DNA of 64,000 bases, taken from Pseudomonas taetrolens (GTDB lineage Bacteria; Pseudomonadota; Gammaproteobacteria; Pseudomonadales; Pseudomonadaceae). The stretch is taken from positions 1 through 64,000 of the forward strand of contig NZ_LS483370.1 of NCBI RefSeq assembly GCF_900475285.1, read 5' to 3'. The notes below the pieces were generated by a model. The model was not told where the DNA came from, ran no database searches, and saw only the letters and a list, made by a program, of their open reading frames with translations. Below, piece by piece: positions 49,574 to 58,573 of this stretch (position 1 is its first letter; every line of letters begins with the position of its first letter). Both the position numbers and the translations under genes were made by a program.

Positions 49574-50563
49574 TTAGAGACGGGTGTGTTTTTGCCACAC
49601 CTTCGGCTTGAAGAACAACGTCTCGCCACGGGTCAGGTCGGTGAGGCTGTCGTGGTCTTTGACTACTTCGACCTCAATCAGCTCGTTTTGGCCTTCGACT
49701 TTCAGGGTGATCCGGGTGGTGGCACCCAGTGGGCGGATGTCGCGTACCTGGGCGGCGTGATGGTCTTCGAGCTCGCTGCGTGACAGCGACACCTCGTGCG
49801 GGCGGAACAGCACGTGCTGGTCTTCGCCGATGTGCAGACGGTTGGAATCACCGAGGAAGTGGTACACGAAATCGCTGGCCGGGTTTTCGTAGACTTCGCC
49901 CGGTGAGCCGATCTGCTCGATAACGCCCTTGTTCATCACCACGATGCGGTCGGCGACTTCCATCGCTTCTTCCTGGTCGTGGGTCACGAATACCGAGGTC
50001 AGGTTGATGTCTTCATGCAGGCGGGCCAGCCAGCGACGCAGTTCTTTACGGACCTTGGCGTCGAGCGCACCGAACGGTTCGTCCAGCAGCAGTACTTTGG
50101 GTTCGACCGCCAAGGCGCGGGCCAGGGCGATCCGCTGGCGTTGCCCGCCGGAAAGCTGCTCGGGATAACGGTCAGAGAGCCAGTCCAGTTGCACCATGTT
50201 CAGCAGTTCGTGGACTTTTTCGGCGATGCGGGTTTCGCTCGGGCGCTGGTTTTTCGGCTTCATGCGCAAGCCAAAGGCCACGTTGTCGAACACGGTCATG
50301 TGACGGAACAAGGCGTAATGCTGAAACACGAAACCGACGTTGCGATCGCGAACATCGTGGCCCGAGACGTCTTCACCGTGGAAAACGATGTTGCCCTGGT
50401 CCGGGGTTTCGAGGCCGGCAATGATGCGCAGCAAAGTGGTTTTGCCACAGCCGGATGGCCCGAGCAGGGCAACCAGTTCGCCGCTCTGGATGTCCAGATT
50501 GATGCTGTTCAGGGCCTTGAAGGCGTTGAAGTTCTTGCTGACGTTACGGACTTCGATCGACAT
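49574..50563 (-). CDS. cysA: Sulfate/thiosulfate ABC importer ATPase CysA
   Basis: CysA powers the sulfate importer. The 329-residue protein has Walker [10 protein letters not shown], the ABC signature [15 protein letters not shown], Walker [13 protein letters not shown] and the H-loop VTHDQEE, followed by a C-terminal TOBE-like domain. It is the last gene of oscA-sbp-cysT-cysW-cysA, 3 bp after cysW, and is followed by a terminator. Confidence 0.96.
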   Translation of the reverse strand: MSIEVRNVSKNFNAFKALNSINLDIQSGELVALLGPSGCGKTTLLRIIAGLETPDQGNIVFHGEDVSGHDVRDRNVGFVFQHYALFRHMTVFDNVAFGLRMKPKNQRPSETRIAEKVHELLNMVQLDWLSDRYPEQLSGGQRQRIALARALAVEPKVLLLDEPFGALDAKVRKELRRWLARLHEDINLTSVFVTHDQEEAMEVADRIVVMNKGVIEQIGSPGEVYENPASDFVYHFLGDSNRLHIGEDQHVLFRPHEVSLSRSELEDHHAAQVRDIRPLGATTRITLKVEGQNELIEVEVVKDHDSLTDLTRGETLFFKPKVWQKHTRL

Positions 50564-50566
50564 GGT

Positions 50567-51439
50567 TTATTCCTCCGCGGCGCTGGCGCGCAGGCGGTTA
50601 ATACGGGATTCGCTCCACTGCTTGAGCAGCAGGATGAAGAGCGCCAGGATCAGCAACAGGGTGGCCACAGCGAAAGCGGCAACGTGGTTGTATTCGTTGT
50701 AGAGGATCTCGACGTGCAGCGGCAGGGTGTTGGTGACCCCGCGGATGTGCCCGGAAACCACCGACACCGCGCCGAATTCGCCCATTGCCCGTGCTGTACA
50801 CAGTACGACGCCGTAGATCAGCCCCCACTTGATGTTGGGCACGGTGACATGCCAGAACATCTGCCAGCCGTTGGCGCCCAGTAGCCGGGCGGCTTCTTCT
50901 TCCTGGGTGCCCTGCTCTTGCATCAGCGGGATCAGCTCACGGGCCACAAACGGCACGGTGACGAAAATCGTCGCGAGCACGATGCCCGGCAGTGCGAAGA
51001 CAATCTGGATGTCGTGGTCTTGCAGCCACTCCCCGAAGAAGCCCTGTGCGCCGAACATCAGCACGTAGACCAGACCGGCGATCACGGGCGAGACCGAAAA
51101 TGGCAGGTCGATCAGGGTGACCAGGATGCTTTTGCCGCGGAAGCTGTATTTGCTGACGCACCAGGCGGCACTGACACCGAATACCACGTTGAGCGGCACC
51201 GAAATCAAGACTGCAATGACGGTCAGCTTGAGGGCCGACAGGGCATCCGGTTCGAGGATCGCTTCGAAGAATGCACCGAAACCGAGTTTCAATCCCTGAG
51301 ACACCACGATCAGCAGCGGCAGCAGCAGGAAGATCACGAAGAACAACCAGCCGAAGCCGATCAGCATGCGCCGCGACAGCGGGCTGCCACGGCGTGCCGC
51401 GTTGGCTGCAGATGAGGCACTCAATGTTGAGTTGGACAT
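50567..51439 (-). CDS. cysW: Sulfate ABC importer permease CysW
   Basis: CysW is one of the two inner-membrane permease subunits. The 290-residue protein has six predicted membrane segments and the EAA loop ([20 protein letters not shown]) that contacts CysA. The sequence includes the CysW-typical [19 protein letters not shown]. It starts 13 bp after cysT and ends 3 bp before cysA in the same operon. Confidence 0.95.
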   Translation of the reverse strand: MSNSTLSASSAANAARRGSPLSRRMLIGFGWLFFVIFLLLPLLIVVSQGLKLGFGAFFEAILEPDALSALKLTVIAVLISVPLNVVFGVSAAWCVSKYSFRGKSILVTLIDLPFSVSPVIAGLVYVLMFGAQGFFGEWLQDHDIQIVFALPGIVLATIFVTVPFVARELIPLMQEQGTQEEEAARLLGANGWQMFWHVTVPNIKWGLIYGVVLCTARAMGEFGAVSVVSGHIRGVTNTLPLHVEILYNEYNHVAAFAVATLLLILALFILLLKQWSESRINRLRASAAEE

Positions 51440-51452
51440 GGTGACGCCTCCT

Positions 51453-52271
51453 TCAAGGGGTTTCGATGCGGCGCTGGATCAGGTTGATCAGCAGCAGCAA
51501 GATGAAGGAAACCACCAGCATCATCACGCCGATGGCGGTGGCGCCGGTGTAGTCGTACTGGTCCAGCTTGACCATGATCAGCAGCGGCAGGATCTCGGTT
51601 TTCATCGGCATGTTGCCGGCGATGAAAATCACCGAACCGTATTCGCCGACGCCCCGGGCAAAGGCCAGGGCAAAACCGGTCAGCCATGCAGGCAGCAAGG
51701 CCGGCATCAGTATGTAACGGAATACTTGCAGCGGTTTGGCACCCAGGCAGGCGGCGGCCTCTTCGACTTCCCGCGGGATATCGGCCAATACCGGTTGCAC
51801 CGTGCGCACGACAAACGGCAGCGTGACGAATGTCAGTGCCAGGGTGATGCCCATCGGGGTGTAGGCGATCTTGAAGCCCAGGTCGGCAGCAAACTGGCCG
51901 ATCCAGCCGTTGGGCGCATACAGCGCGGTCAGTGCGATACCGGCCACTGCTGTGGGCAACGCAAACGGCAGGTCGATCATGGCATCGATGACCTTGCGCC
52001 CCGGGAAGGTATAGCGCACCAGCACCCAGGCCAGCACGGTACCGATCACGCCATTGATCAGCGCGGCGACAAAGGCGGTGCTAAAGCTCAGTTTGAGTGC
52101 GGCCAGAACCCGGGGAGCGGTGATGATGGCCCAGAACTGGTCCCAGGTCAGTTGAGCGGCATGCACGAACATCGCCGCCAGAGGAATAAGCACAATCAGG
52201 CTGAGGTACACCAAGGTGTAGCCCAGCGTCAGCCCGAAGCCGGGTATGACGGGGGAGATACGACGTGACAT
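51453..52271 (-). CDS. cysT: Sulfate ABC importer permease CysT (CysU)
   Basis: CysT is the partner permease of CysW. The 272-residue protein has six membrane segments and the EAA loop [20 protein letters not shown], with the permease-typical [19 protein letters not shown]. It lies 90 bp after sbp; that gap carries a perfect hairpin that may stabilise sbp mRNA. Confidence 0.95.
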   Translation of the reverse strand: MSRRISPVIPGFGLTLGYTLVYLSLIVLIPLAAMFVHAAQLTWDQFWAIITAPRVLAALKLSFSTAFVAALINGVIGTVLAWVLVRYTFPGRKVIDAMIDLPFALPTAVAGIALTALYAPNGWIGQFAADLGFKIAYTPMGITLALTFVTLPFVVRTVQPVLADIPREVEEAAACLGAKPLQVFRYILMPALLPAWLTGFALAFARGVGEYGSVIFIAGNMPMKTEILPLLIMVKLDQYDYTGATAIGVMMLVVSFILLLLINLIQRRIETP

Positions 52272-52293
52272 AAGGGTCCTTGGTTAACGCACG

Positions 52294-52318
52294 AAGCCCG
52301 CAACGTGATTGCGGGCTT
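52294..52318 (-). promoter_or_regulatory. Hairpin between sbp and cysT
   Basis: The perfect 10-bp stem AAGCCCGCAA with a five-base loop sits in the only sizeable gap of the sulfate operon. No T-run follows in the direction of transcription. It is a likely processing or stabilising structure giving more binding protein than permease, as seen in other ABC operons. Confidence 0.5.
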
Positions 52319-52361
52319 TATATTCTAGCTTTCAGCGAGGCTTGAACCCTCGCCCCACAGG

Positions 52362-53372
52362 TTATTGCGCCTGGTAGATCTGGTCGAACACGCCACCGTC
52401 ATTGAAAAATTTCGGTTGCGCAGTCTTCCAGCCGCCGAAGTCTTTGTCGATAGTCACGAGGTCCAGCTTTGGAAATTGCTCTGCATATTTTGCCGCCACT
52501 TTTTCGTCACGAGGGCGGTAAAAGTTTTTGGCTGCGATCTCCTGACCGGCCGGGCTGTACAAATGTTCAAGGTAAGCCTTGGCGATCTCGGCGTTGCCCT
52601 TTTTATCAGCATTTTTGTCGACCACGGCCACTGGAGGCTCGGCCAGAATCGACAGCGAAGGCACGATGATGTCGAACTTGTCGCCGCCCCCGTCTTCTTT
52701 AAGGGCCAGGAAGGCTTCATTTTCCCAGGCCAGCAATACGTCACCCTGGCCGTTGTTGACAAAGGTGATGGTCGAACCCCGGGCACCGGTGTCCAGAACG
52801 GGAACATGTTTGAACAGGTTTTTAACGTATTCCTTGGCTTTTCCTTCGTCGCCGCCGTTGGCTTTGAGGCCATAGGCGTAAGCGGCCAGGAAGTTCCAGC
52901 GTGCGCCGCCGCTGGTCTTAGGGTTGGGTGTAATGACAGACACACCCTCTTTGGTCAGGTCGCCCCAATCCTTGATGCCTTTAGGGTTGCCTTTGCGAAC
53001 CAGGAACACGATGGTCGAGGTGTAGGGTGTGCTGGCTTGCGGGAGGCGGGTTTGCCAGTTTGCCGGCAGTGACTTGCCCAGCTTGGAGATTTCGTCGATG
53101 TCACCGGCCAGCGCCAGAGTCACGACATCTGCCCGCAGCCCGTCGATCACACCGCGTGCCTGCTTGCCGGAGCCCCCGTGGGATTGCTGGATTTTGACGG
53201 TGTCGTCCGGGTGGCTTTGCTTCCAGAATTGGGTGAATTCAGCGTTGTAATCCTGATACAGCTCGCGGGTCGGATCGTAGGAAACGTTGAGTAGTTCGTA
53301 ATCTTTGGCCACAGCGGAGCCAGCAAAAATGGCACTGGCCAGCGCGGCCAAAGCGTAACGGCGTAGGGACAT
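52362..53372 (-). CDS. sbp: Periplasmic sulfate-binding protein
   Basis: Sbp delivers sulfate to the CysTWA importer. The 336-residue protein has a Sec signal peptide ([20 protein letters not shown], mature start near [17 protein letters not shown]) and the family core [20 protein letters not shown] and [20 protein letters not shown] that binds the anion. It follows oscA by 64 bp and leads the sulfate transport genes. Expression is expected under sulfate limitation via CysB. Confidence 0.95.
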   Translation of the reverse strand: MSLRRYALAALASAIFAGSAVAKDYELLNVSYDPTRELYQDYNAEFTQFWKQSHPDDTVKIQQSHGGSGKQARGVIDGLRADVVTLALAGDIDEISKLGKSLPANWQTRLPQASTPYTSTIVFLVRKGNPKGIKDWGDLTKEGVSVITPNPKTSGGARWNFLAAYAYGLKANGGDEGKAKEYVKNLFKHVPVLDTGARGSTITFVNNGQGDVLLAWENEAFLALKEDGGGDKFDIIVPSLSILAEPPVAVVDKNADKKGNAEIAKAYLEHLYSPAGQEIAAKNFYRPRDEKVAAKYAEQFPKLDLVTIDKDFGGWKTAQPKFFNDGGVFDQIYQAQ

Positions 53373-53436
53373 AGGTGAGGCTCCAAAGCGTTTTTTAGTG
53401 TTATGAGCACACCCGGGCGAGTGCGCAGGTTGCGAA

Positions 53437-53619
53437 TCAGGTGTTCTTCTGGCCTGGGTTCTGCAACCGGAATTTTTCTTTGCGTTCGATTTGAACCACT
53501 TGGGCGTTGTGGACGGTGATTTCTACGGCACCAAAGCGCAGATCTCGAAGCGCGCTCTGGATTTCCCGCAGAATGGTGGCTTCGTCCTGACCGTCAACGC
53601 TACGCAGGGATGCGCTCAT
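53437..53619 (-). CDS. oscA: Small sulfur-starvation protein OscA (YezD/DUF2292-like)
   Basis: OscA is a small protein required for organosulfur use in Pseudomonas and linked to chromate tolerance through sulfur supply. The 60-residue product ([20 protein letters not shown], then [20 protein letters not shown]) matches the family. The start at 53619 has AAGGAG seven bases upstream; a longer frame is not supported. It is the first gene of the oscA-sbp-cysTWA cluster, the conserved arrangement. An inverted repeat lies 70-94 bp upstream. Confidence 0.88.
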   Translation of the reverse strand: MSASLRSVDGQDEATILREIQSALRDLRFGAVEITVHNAQVVQIERKEKFRLQNPGQKNT

Positions 53620-53958
53620 GGTGCTGCTCCTTGAAAGGTGGTGGCCGACTGGGTTGCTGGCGTAGGGCAATACTAGTGAGCCTCGGATATTCTTAAAAAT
53701 ACTATTTAAGAATGTTTATATAACCGAATTGCTGGCTCGATGAAGTAATGGCTGTCGGCAAGCCTTCCTGCTTCGTTTATTCATTTGGACGCACGGGGTT
53801 GAGGACTCGGACTACACTCCAATTGCCCCCCTAACGGTTCAATTTGGGGCAGGTGCGACAAGTAGCGTGGACAAGGTGTGAACTGTTACTGGACAGTTGG
53901 CGCGAGTGCGATCACCTTAGAGCGGCTGTCGTCTTTTCCTGCATAGTCTGGAGTCTTT
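53620..53958. other. 339-bp divergent promoter region, oscA / TIGR02647 gene
   Basis: No gene is visible. The oscA side is AT-rich and carries the 53689-53713 inverted repeat; the other side is GC-richer with no clear promoter. Confidence 0.6.
53689..53713. promoter_or_regulatory. Inverted repeat upstream of oscA, candidate CysB-region operator
   Basis: ATTCTTAAA and its exact complement TTTAAGAAT flank seven bases. The dyad lies 70-94 bp before the oscA start, where an activator site for the sulfate-starvation operon would be expected. CysB is the natural candidate, but its sites are poorly conserved, so the assignment is inferred. Confidence 0.45.
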
Positions 53959-54228
53959 ATGTCGTTTACCCCTGAGTTGGTTGCCGAACTGGAAGTCCTT
54001 GCACTGTTTGACTTGGAAAGTACTCTGGAGGGCCTGAAAATCCATCAATCCGCCGACCAAAAAGTCGTTGCGGCAGCCCAGCGTCTCTATGAAAAAGATC
54101 TGATCAACCAGCCCGATGGTGGCTACCTGACGAGCCTGGGCCGTGATGCGGCCGAGCATGTACAGGGCCTGCTGCTGATTCTCAACTCTGAGTCCCGGTT
54201 GGGTGAAAAACTGGCAGAGATCGCTTAA
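53959..54228 (+). CDS. TIGR02647 family protein
   Basis: The 89-residue protein belongs to a Pseudomonas-type family with no established function (start MSFTPELVAELEVLALFDLE, end NSESRLGEKLAEIA). It is predicted to be helical, soluble and cytoplasmic, with a winged-helix-like pattern (SADQKVVAAAQRLYEKDLI, then GGYLTSLGRDAA), so DNA binding is possible but unproven. It lies directly before cyaA, as in P. aeruginosa where the two genes are also neighbours. Confidence 0.8.
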   Translation: MSFTPELVAELEVLALFDLESTLEGLKIHQSADQKVVAAAQRLYEKDLINQPDGGYLTSLGRDAAEHVQGLLLILNSESRLGEKLAEIA

Positions 54229-54411
54229 CGTCGAGTTGTCGCGCCCCCGGGATCTTATGAGGATTGATGATTCCGAGGGCTCATTCTCTGCAGCAAGTAA
54301 AAAATCTGACGTCAAAAATACATTCCTCCTAAGCCTTTCATGCCGCCGGCTGTAAACTCCCCTTTCGTTTCTCCCCCCCTCTTTCTCGTTTGGCGAGCCG
54401 ATCTGAGTGAA

Positions 54412-55728
54412 ATGACGCGTCCCCATGAAGTACGTCCTGCGCAAAGCGAGGGAATTGACCGGCAGATTCTCAGTCAATTGCGTGGACGCTTTCTGGCCGT
54501 TAATCAGTACCGACGAGCCCGTGCAATAGAGGGGCTCGCACCGCGTCAGCAAACGTTACTGAGCCTTCTGGCGTTGTTGTTCCATGTGAATCACCCGCAG
54601 TTACCCGGCTATGTGACTGCCTGTACTCCGGCCGGGGTCTCGGGTTATGAACCGGATGCGTCGACGCTCACTACGGCGCAGCGCCTGGCTGGCGTCTTCT
54701 CATACACACGTTGTCGTCTCCCGAGTCCGGGTCGACCGATTCATGGGCTTTTTCTGATGGGCAGCCTGGGCTCGCTGGCCCAGACCGATCAAAGCGATAT
54801 GGACGTGTGGATTTGCCACGCCCCGGATCTGGATGAGCCGGCGTTGGTGGCATTGCGCGAAAAATGTCACCGGCTTGAAATCTGGGCGGCGAGTGAGGGC
54901 TGCGAAGCGCACTTTTTCCTGATGGATGCAGTGCGTGCCAGTAAGGCTCAATTGCGCCGTGAGGATTGCGCAATGACGCCGTATTGCCTGTTGCTCGATG
55001 AGTTCTATCGAACCGCCATCTGGCTTGCTGGCAGAACACCGTTGTGGTGGTGGGTGCCGGAGCATGAAGAGGCGCGTTCTGCCGAGTTTACTGATTCATT
55101 GCTGAGCCGGCATTTGATCGACCCTGATGAGGTCATTGATTTCGGGCATCTGGCGCACATACCGGCCGGCGATTTTTTAGGCGCGGGTCTGTGGCAGTTG
55201 CTCAAGGGCGCAGAGTCGCCCTACAAATCGGTGCTCAAACTGTTGCTGATCGAAGTGTACGCCAGCGAGCAACCGCAGGTGGAGTGCCTGGCCTTGGGGT
55301 TTAAGCGAGCGGTGTACGCCAATCAACTGGACCTCGATGAGCTGGATCCGTATCTGATGGTCTACCGCCGTATCGAGCATTACCTGAAGGAGCAGGGTGA
55401 TCTGCAGCGCCTGGAAATCGTTCGTCGCAGCTTGTACCTCAAGGTCAACCGCAAGCTGACAGACACTACCGCACCGCAGGGTGCCCAGTGGCAGCGACGG
55501 TTGCTGCAGCGCCTGACGATTGAATGGGGCTGGGATAAGCGCCAGCTGGCGTTGCTGGACAATCGCGGCCAGTGGACGGACGAGCAGATCTGTCGTGAGC
55601 GAATGGCACTGGCGCGTGAACTCAATGGCAGCTATCGATTCTTGAGCCTGCAGGCGTGTGATGAACACGTGTCAGGCGAGCCGGCTGCACATGGGGCAGC
55701 GCCGCAAAATCGAGCGCTACCGCTGTGA
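54412..55728 (+). CDS. cyaA: Class I adenylate cyclase, C-terminally truncated
   Basis: CyaA makes cAMP from ATP. From the ATG at 54412 (MTRPHEVRP) the product is 438 residues; Pseudomonas class I cyclases are about 950. The N-terminal catalytic half is intact: GLFLMGSLGSLAQTDQSD (the GSxxxxxxSDxD nucleotidyltransferase signature), LLLDEFYRTAIWLAGRTP, ESPYKSVLKLLLIEVYAS. Similarity stops at about residue 410 (SYRFLSL), and a 28-residue unrelated tail follows. Only 32 bp separate the stop from rnk, so the regulatory half is deleted, not frameshifted. In E. coli the N-terminal half alone is catalytically active, so this could be a deregulated cyclase. Confidence 0.85.
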   Translation: MTRPHEVRPAQSEGIDRQILSQLRGRFLAVNQYRRARAIEGLAPRQQTLLSLLALLFHVNHPQLPGYVTACTPAGVSGYEPDASTLTTAQRLAGVFSYTRCRLPSPGRPIHGLFLMGSLGSLAQTDQSDMDVWICHAPDLDEPALVALREKCHRLEIWAASEGCEAHFFLMDAVRASKAQLRREDCAMTPYCLLLDEFYRTAIWLAGRTPLWWWVPEHEEARSAEFTDSLLSRHLIDPDEVIDFGHLAHIPAGDFLGAGLWQLLKGAESPYKSVLKLLLIEVYASEQPQVECLALGFKRAVYANQLDLDELDPYLMVYRRIEHYLKEQGDLQRLEIVRRSLYLKVNRKLTDTTAPQGAQWQRRLLQRLTIEWGWDKRQLALLDNRGQWTDEQICRERMALARELNGSYRFLSLQACDEHVSGEPAAHGAAPQNRALPL

Positions 55729-55760
55729 TAGGTCTGACTGGGGCGTACCCGGGGTAAGGC

Positions 55761-56174
55761 TTAAAGGTTGAAGTCGCCAGCTGCTTCAGGCTGGTATTCG
55801 ACTTCTACCAACTCCAGCTTCAGGGTTTTGCCACCCGGTGCTGGCCAGTTGATGTGTTGGCCGACCTGCAAACCCAGAAGTGCGCTGCCCACAGGTGCCA
55901 GAATCGAGACCTTGCCTTCATCGGCATTGGCGTCTTTCGGGTACACCAGCGTCAGGTGGTAGTCCTTGCCGCTACTTTGTTCACGGCAATGTACACGCGA
56001 GTTCATGGTCACGACGCCCGACGGGATTTCTTCGTGGCCGACGATGGTTTCGGCCCGATCGAGTTCGGCTTGCAGCGCGGCAATGCCAGGAGTCGATTCG
56101 TCCAGGCTGTCGATCAAGCGCTCCAGACGCTGTACGTCCAGGCGAGTGAGGATGATGGAAGGTGTAGTGCTCAT
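55761..56174 (-). CDS. rnk: Regulator of nucleoside diphosphate kinase Rnk
   Basis: Rnk is a GreA/GreB-like protein that binds RNA polymerase and affects nucleoside diphosphate kinase and alginate levels in Pseudomonas. The 137-residue protein (start MSTTPSIILTRLDVQRLERL at 56174) has an N-terminal coiled coil and the C-terminal FKBP-like Gre domain (VTMNSRVHCREQSSGKDYHL, VGSALLGLQVGQHINWPAPG). AGGAG lies 11 bases upstream. A terminator-like hairpin lies only 35 bp before the start, so rnk may be controlled by read-through. Confidence 0.93.
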   Translation of the reverse strand: MSTTPSIILTRLDVQRLERLIDSLDESTPGIAALQAELDRAETIVGHEEIPSGVVTMNSRVHCREQSSGKDYHLTLVYPKDANADEGKVSILAPVGSALLGLQVGQHINWPAPGGKTLKLELVEVEYQPEAAGDFNL

Positions 56175-56209
56175 GACCTGGCAGACTCCTTTTTTCTGCA
56201 CGAAAAAGC

Positions 56210-56238
56210 AAAACCCCGCCGGAAAATGGCGGGGTTTT
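56210..56238 (-). terminator. Intrinsic terminator or leader hairpin upstream of rnk
   Basis: AAAACCCCGCC and its exact complement flank GGAAAAT; on the minus strand the stem ends in TTTT. It would end the cyaY-DUF1289 transcript, or form in a leader if rnk is transcribed from further upstream. It lies 35 bp before the rnk ATG. Confidence 0.8.
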
Positions 56239-56321
56239 GACGAACCTCGTTAGTGCGAGGCGAACCCGGACACTACCACAGCAGAATAAATACACAAGCG
56301 AGCGGGGGCGCCGTCAAGGCT

Positions 56322-56413
56322 GTAGCCGCTGCCGAAGGTCGCGACGGGTTACGCAGCAGCCCTCAGATTTTGAAGGCTGTGCGGGCCTTGTCGCAGCCTG
56401 AGACAGCGGCTAC
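56322..56413. repeat. REP-like inverted repeat, type B
   Basis: The element begins GTAGCCGCTGCCGAAGGTCG and ends with CAGCGGCTAC, matching the 15926-16021 copy. Its right end overlaps the stop codon of the DUF1289 gene, so it abuts a coding end exactly. Confidence 0.82.
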
Positions 56414-56619
56414 ATCGATTGCCTGAGCCGGGCCTGCTCACAAATGACTCTGCGCCGCTGGTCGTCTGCCGAGCGCCACTCGCGGATATCTTCGACGTGG
56501 CGAAAACAGCCCAGGCAGACTTTGTGCTCATCCAGCCGGCAGGTGCTGATGCACGGCGATGCAACTGCCGGACTGACGTTGCTGTACAGCGGTTTTGCGG
56601 GTTTTGCAGGAGCAGTCAC
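56410..56619 (-). CDS. DUF1289-family small protein
   Basis: The 69-residue protein contains the DUF1289 Cys arrangement CISTCRLDEHKVCLGCFRHVEDI, which could form a small metal or iron-sulfur site, followed by EWRSADDQRRRVICEQA. The start is a GTG at 56619. It lies 2 bp after cyaY in the same direction. The function is not known. Its stop codon is shared with the edge of a REP element. Confidence 0.85.
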   Translation of the reverse strand: MTAPAKPAKPLYSNVSPAVASPCISTCRLDEHKVCLGCFRHVEDIREWRSADDQRRRVICEQARLRQSM

Positions 56620-56621
56620 AA

Positions 56622-56954
56622 TCAGATCTCTTCAAATTCCAGCTCAGCACCCGCATGTTCCCGGGTCAGGCGTTCAACCATTTCGCTGAGCAGTTCGTCG
56701 CTTTTATCGCACTTCCACGCGCTGCGTTTTTCATCGTAATCGAAGTGAAAACCGCCATTGGGGGCCGCCAGCCAGAGCTGGAGCAAGGGGGCCTGACGGC
56801 TGAAAATCAGTGCTTTGCCATTTTCGAACTTGACCGTAAGGATACCGGCCGAGTTCTCTACATCGACATCCAGGTCGCAGTTGTCAAAGATGTCTTCCAG
56901 GTTTTCCTGGGTGGCATCGACCAGATCGTGAAAACGGGCTTCATTCAAACTCAT
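56622..56954 (-). CDS. cyaY: Frataxin-like iron-sulfur cluster assembly protein CyaY
   Basis: CyaY is an iron-binding regulator of the cysteine desulfurase IscS in Fe-S assembly. The 110-residue protein (MSLNEARFHDLVDATQENLE) shows the acidic first helix (EDIFDNCDLDVDVEN), the central strand LTVKFENGKALIFSRQAPL and LWLAAPNGGFHF typical of CyaY. It is divergent from lptM-lysA and followed by the DUF1289 gene. Confidence 0.94.
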   Translation of the reverse strand: MSLNEARFHDLVDATQENLEDIFDNCDLDVDVENSAGILTVKFENGKALIFSRQAPLLQLWLAAPNGGFHFDYDEKRSAWKCDKSDELLSEMVERLTREHAGAELEFEEI

Positions 56955-57093
56955 GGTGGAACCTCGTAGTATCTAGTCATGCTCGGAACTCGCAAGATAC
57001 GGGCGCTCCAGACTGATTGCAAACCCTAAGGCACCAGCTGTCGGAGCACCACTGATTATCCACACAGGCCCCCCGTTCGGCCGCTCTGCTGCA

Positions 57094-57122
57094 TAGGCAA
57101 GCTGGTAGGTGCTCGGTATACT
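57094..57122 (+). promoter_or_regulatory. Candidate sigma-70 promoter of lptM-lysA
   Basis: TAGGCA and TATACT are separated by exactly 17 bases; the second hexamer ends 34 bp before the lptM start. Four of six -35 and five of six -10 positions match the sigma-70 consensus. A consensus DnaA box (57056-57064) lies 30 bp upstream. Confidence 0.45.
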
Positions 57123-57156
57123 CGGGCGCAATTAATGCTTTTCAAAGGATTTCGCC

Positions 57157-57312
57157 ATGAAGCGCCTGATCTCTTCTATTGCTGCGCTCGTCGCGGTCGC
57201 CTGCCTTGTTTCTGCCTGTGGTCAAAAAGGACCGCTGTATCTGCCTGATGACAGCCAATCCCCTGAAGACCAAGCGAAGTCGTCGCAATCGCAATCGCAC
57301 AAGCACCAATAA
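57157..57312 (+). CDS. lptM: LptM-family small lipoprotein (formerly LppL/YifL)
   Basis: LptM assists maturation of the LptDE LPS translocon in the outer membrane. The 51-residue product is MKRLISSIAALVAVACLVSA followed by the lipid-attachment Cys and the family-defining mature start CGQKGPLYLPDD. The rest is a short Gln/Ser-rich tail ending SHKHQ. It is 9 bp before lysA and is the usual gene there in Pseudomonas. It is too short for many ORF cutoffs but clear by its lipobox and motif. Confidence 0.93.
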   Translation: MKRLISSIAALVAVACLVSACGQKGPLYLPDDSQSPEDQAKSSQSQSHKHQ

Positions 57313-57321
57313 GGGAACACC

Positions 57322-58569
57322 ATGGACGCTTTTAATTACCGGGACGGCGAGCTGTTCGCCGAAGGTGTAGCGCTGACGGCTATCGCCGAGCGTTTTGGCA
57401 CACCGACATATGTCTATTCCCGGGCGCACATCGAAGCGCAATACAACGCCTACGCCGATGCCCTGAACGGTACGCCGCATCTGGTCTGTTTTGCGGTCAA
57501 GGCCAACTCCAACCTGGGTGTACTCAATGTCCTGGCGCGCTTGGGCGCTGGTTTCGACATCGTGTCCCGTGGTGAACTTGAGCGTGTACTGGCCGCTGGC
57601 GGTTCGGCAGACAAAATCGTGTTTTCAGGTGTTGGCAAGACGCGCGACGACATGCGCCGTGCCCTGGAAGTCGGGGTTCACTGTTTTAACGTTGAATCCA
57701 CCGATGAGCTGGAGCGCCTGCAAGAGGTCGCCGCCGGGCTGGGCGTTCGTGCGCCGGTCTCGTTGCGGGTCAACCCGGACGTCGATGCGGGCACGCACCC
57801 GTACATCTCCACCGGCCTCAAGGAAAACAAGTTCGGTATTGCCATCGCCGATGCCGAAGATGTGTACATCCGTGCTGCGCAGTTGCCGAACCTCGAAGTG
57901 GTGGGCGTCGATTGCCATATCGGTTCGCAATTGACCACCCTTGAGCCGTTCATCGATGCACTCGATCGCCTGCTGGCGCTGATCGACCGTTTGGGTGATT
58001 GCGGTATTTACCTGCGTCACATCGATCTGGGTGGTGGCCTGGGCGTCCGTTATCGTGACGAAGAGCCGCCACTGGCTGCGGATTACATCAAGGCTGTGCG
58101 CGAGCGCATCGACGGTCGTGATCTGGCACTGGTGTTTGAGCCGGGCCGTTTTATTGTGGCCAATGCGGGCGTCCTGCTGACCCGGGTCGAGTACCTCAAG
58201 CACACCGAACACAAAGACTTCGCCATTGTTGATGCGGCGATGAACGATCTGATTCGCCCGGCGTTGTATCAGGCCTGGATGGACGTGACCGCGGTTCGCC
58301 CGCGCGACACCGAAACACGTACTTACGATATCGTTGGGCCGATTTGCGAAACGGGCGATTTCCTGGCCAAGGACCGTCAACTGGCGCTGGCCGAAGGTGA
58401 TTTTCTGGCCGTGCATTCGGCGGGTGCCTATGGTTTTGTCATGAGCTCGAACTACAACACCCGTGGCCGCGCCGCCGAAATTCTGGTGGACGGTGATCAA
58501 GCGTTTGAAGTGCGTCGTCGCGAGACCATCGCCGAGTTGTTTGCTGGCGAAAGCCTGCTGGCGGAGTAA
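57322..58569 (+). CDS. lysA: Diaminopimelate decarboxylase
   Basis: LysA decarboxylates meso-diaminopimelate to L-lysine with pyridoxal phosphate. The 415-residue fold-type III enzyme has the PLP Lys in [13 protein letters not shown], the glycine-rich [23 protein letters not shown] and the Cys-containing [14 protein letters not shown] near the active site. It follows lptM by 9 bp and precedes dapF by 4 bp, linking the last two DAP/lysine steps in one operon. Confidence 0.97.
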   Translation: MDAFNYRDGELFAEGVALTAIAERFGTPTYVYSRAHIEAQYNAYADALNGTPHLVCFAVKANSNLGVLNVLARLGAGFDIVSRGELERVLAAGGSADKIVFSGVGKTRDDMRRALEVGVHCFNVESTDELERLQEVAAGLGVRAPVSLRVNPDVDAGTHPYISTGLKENKFGIAIADAEDVYIRAAQLPNLEVVGVDCHIGSQLTTLEPFIDALDRLLALIDRLGDCGIYLRHIDLGGGLGVRYRDEEPPLAADYIKAVRERIDGRDLALVFEPGRFIVANAGVLLTRVEYLKHTEHKDFAIVDAAMNDLIRPALYQAWMDVTAVRPRDTETRTYDIVGPICETGDFLAKDRQLALAEGDFLAVHSAGAYGFVMSSNYNTRGRAAEILVDGDQAFEVRRRETIAELFAGESLLAE

Positions 58570-58573
58570 GCCC

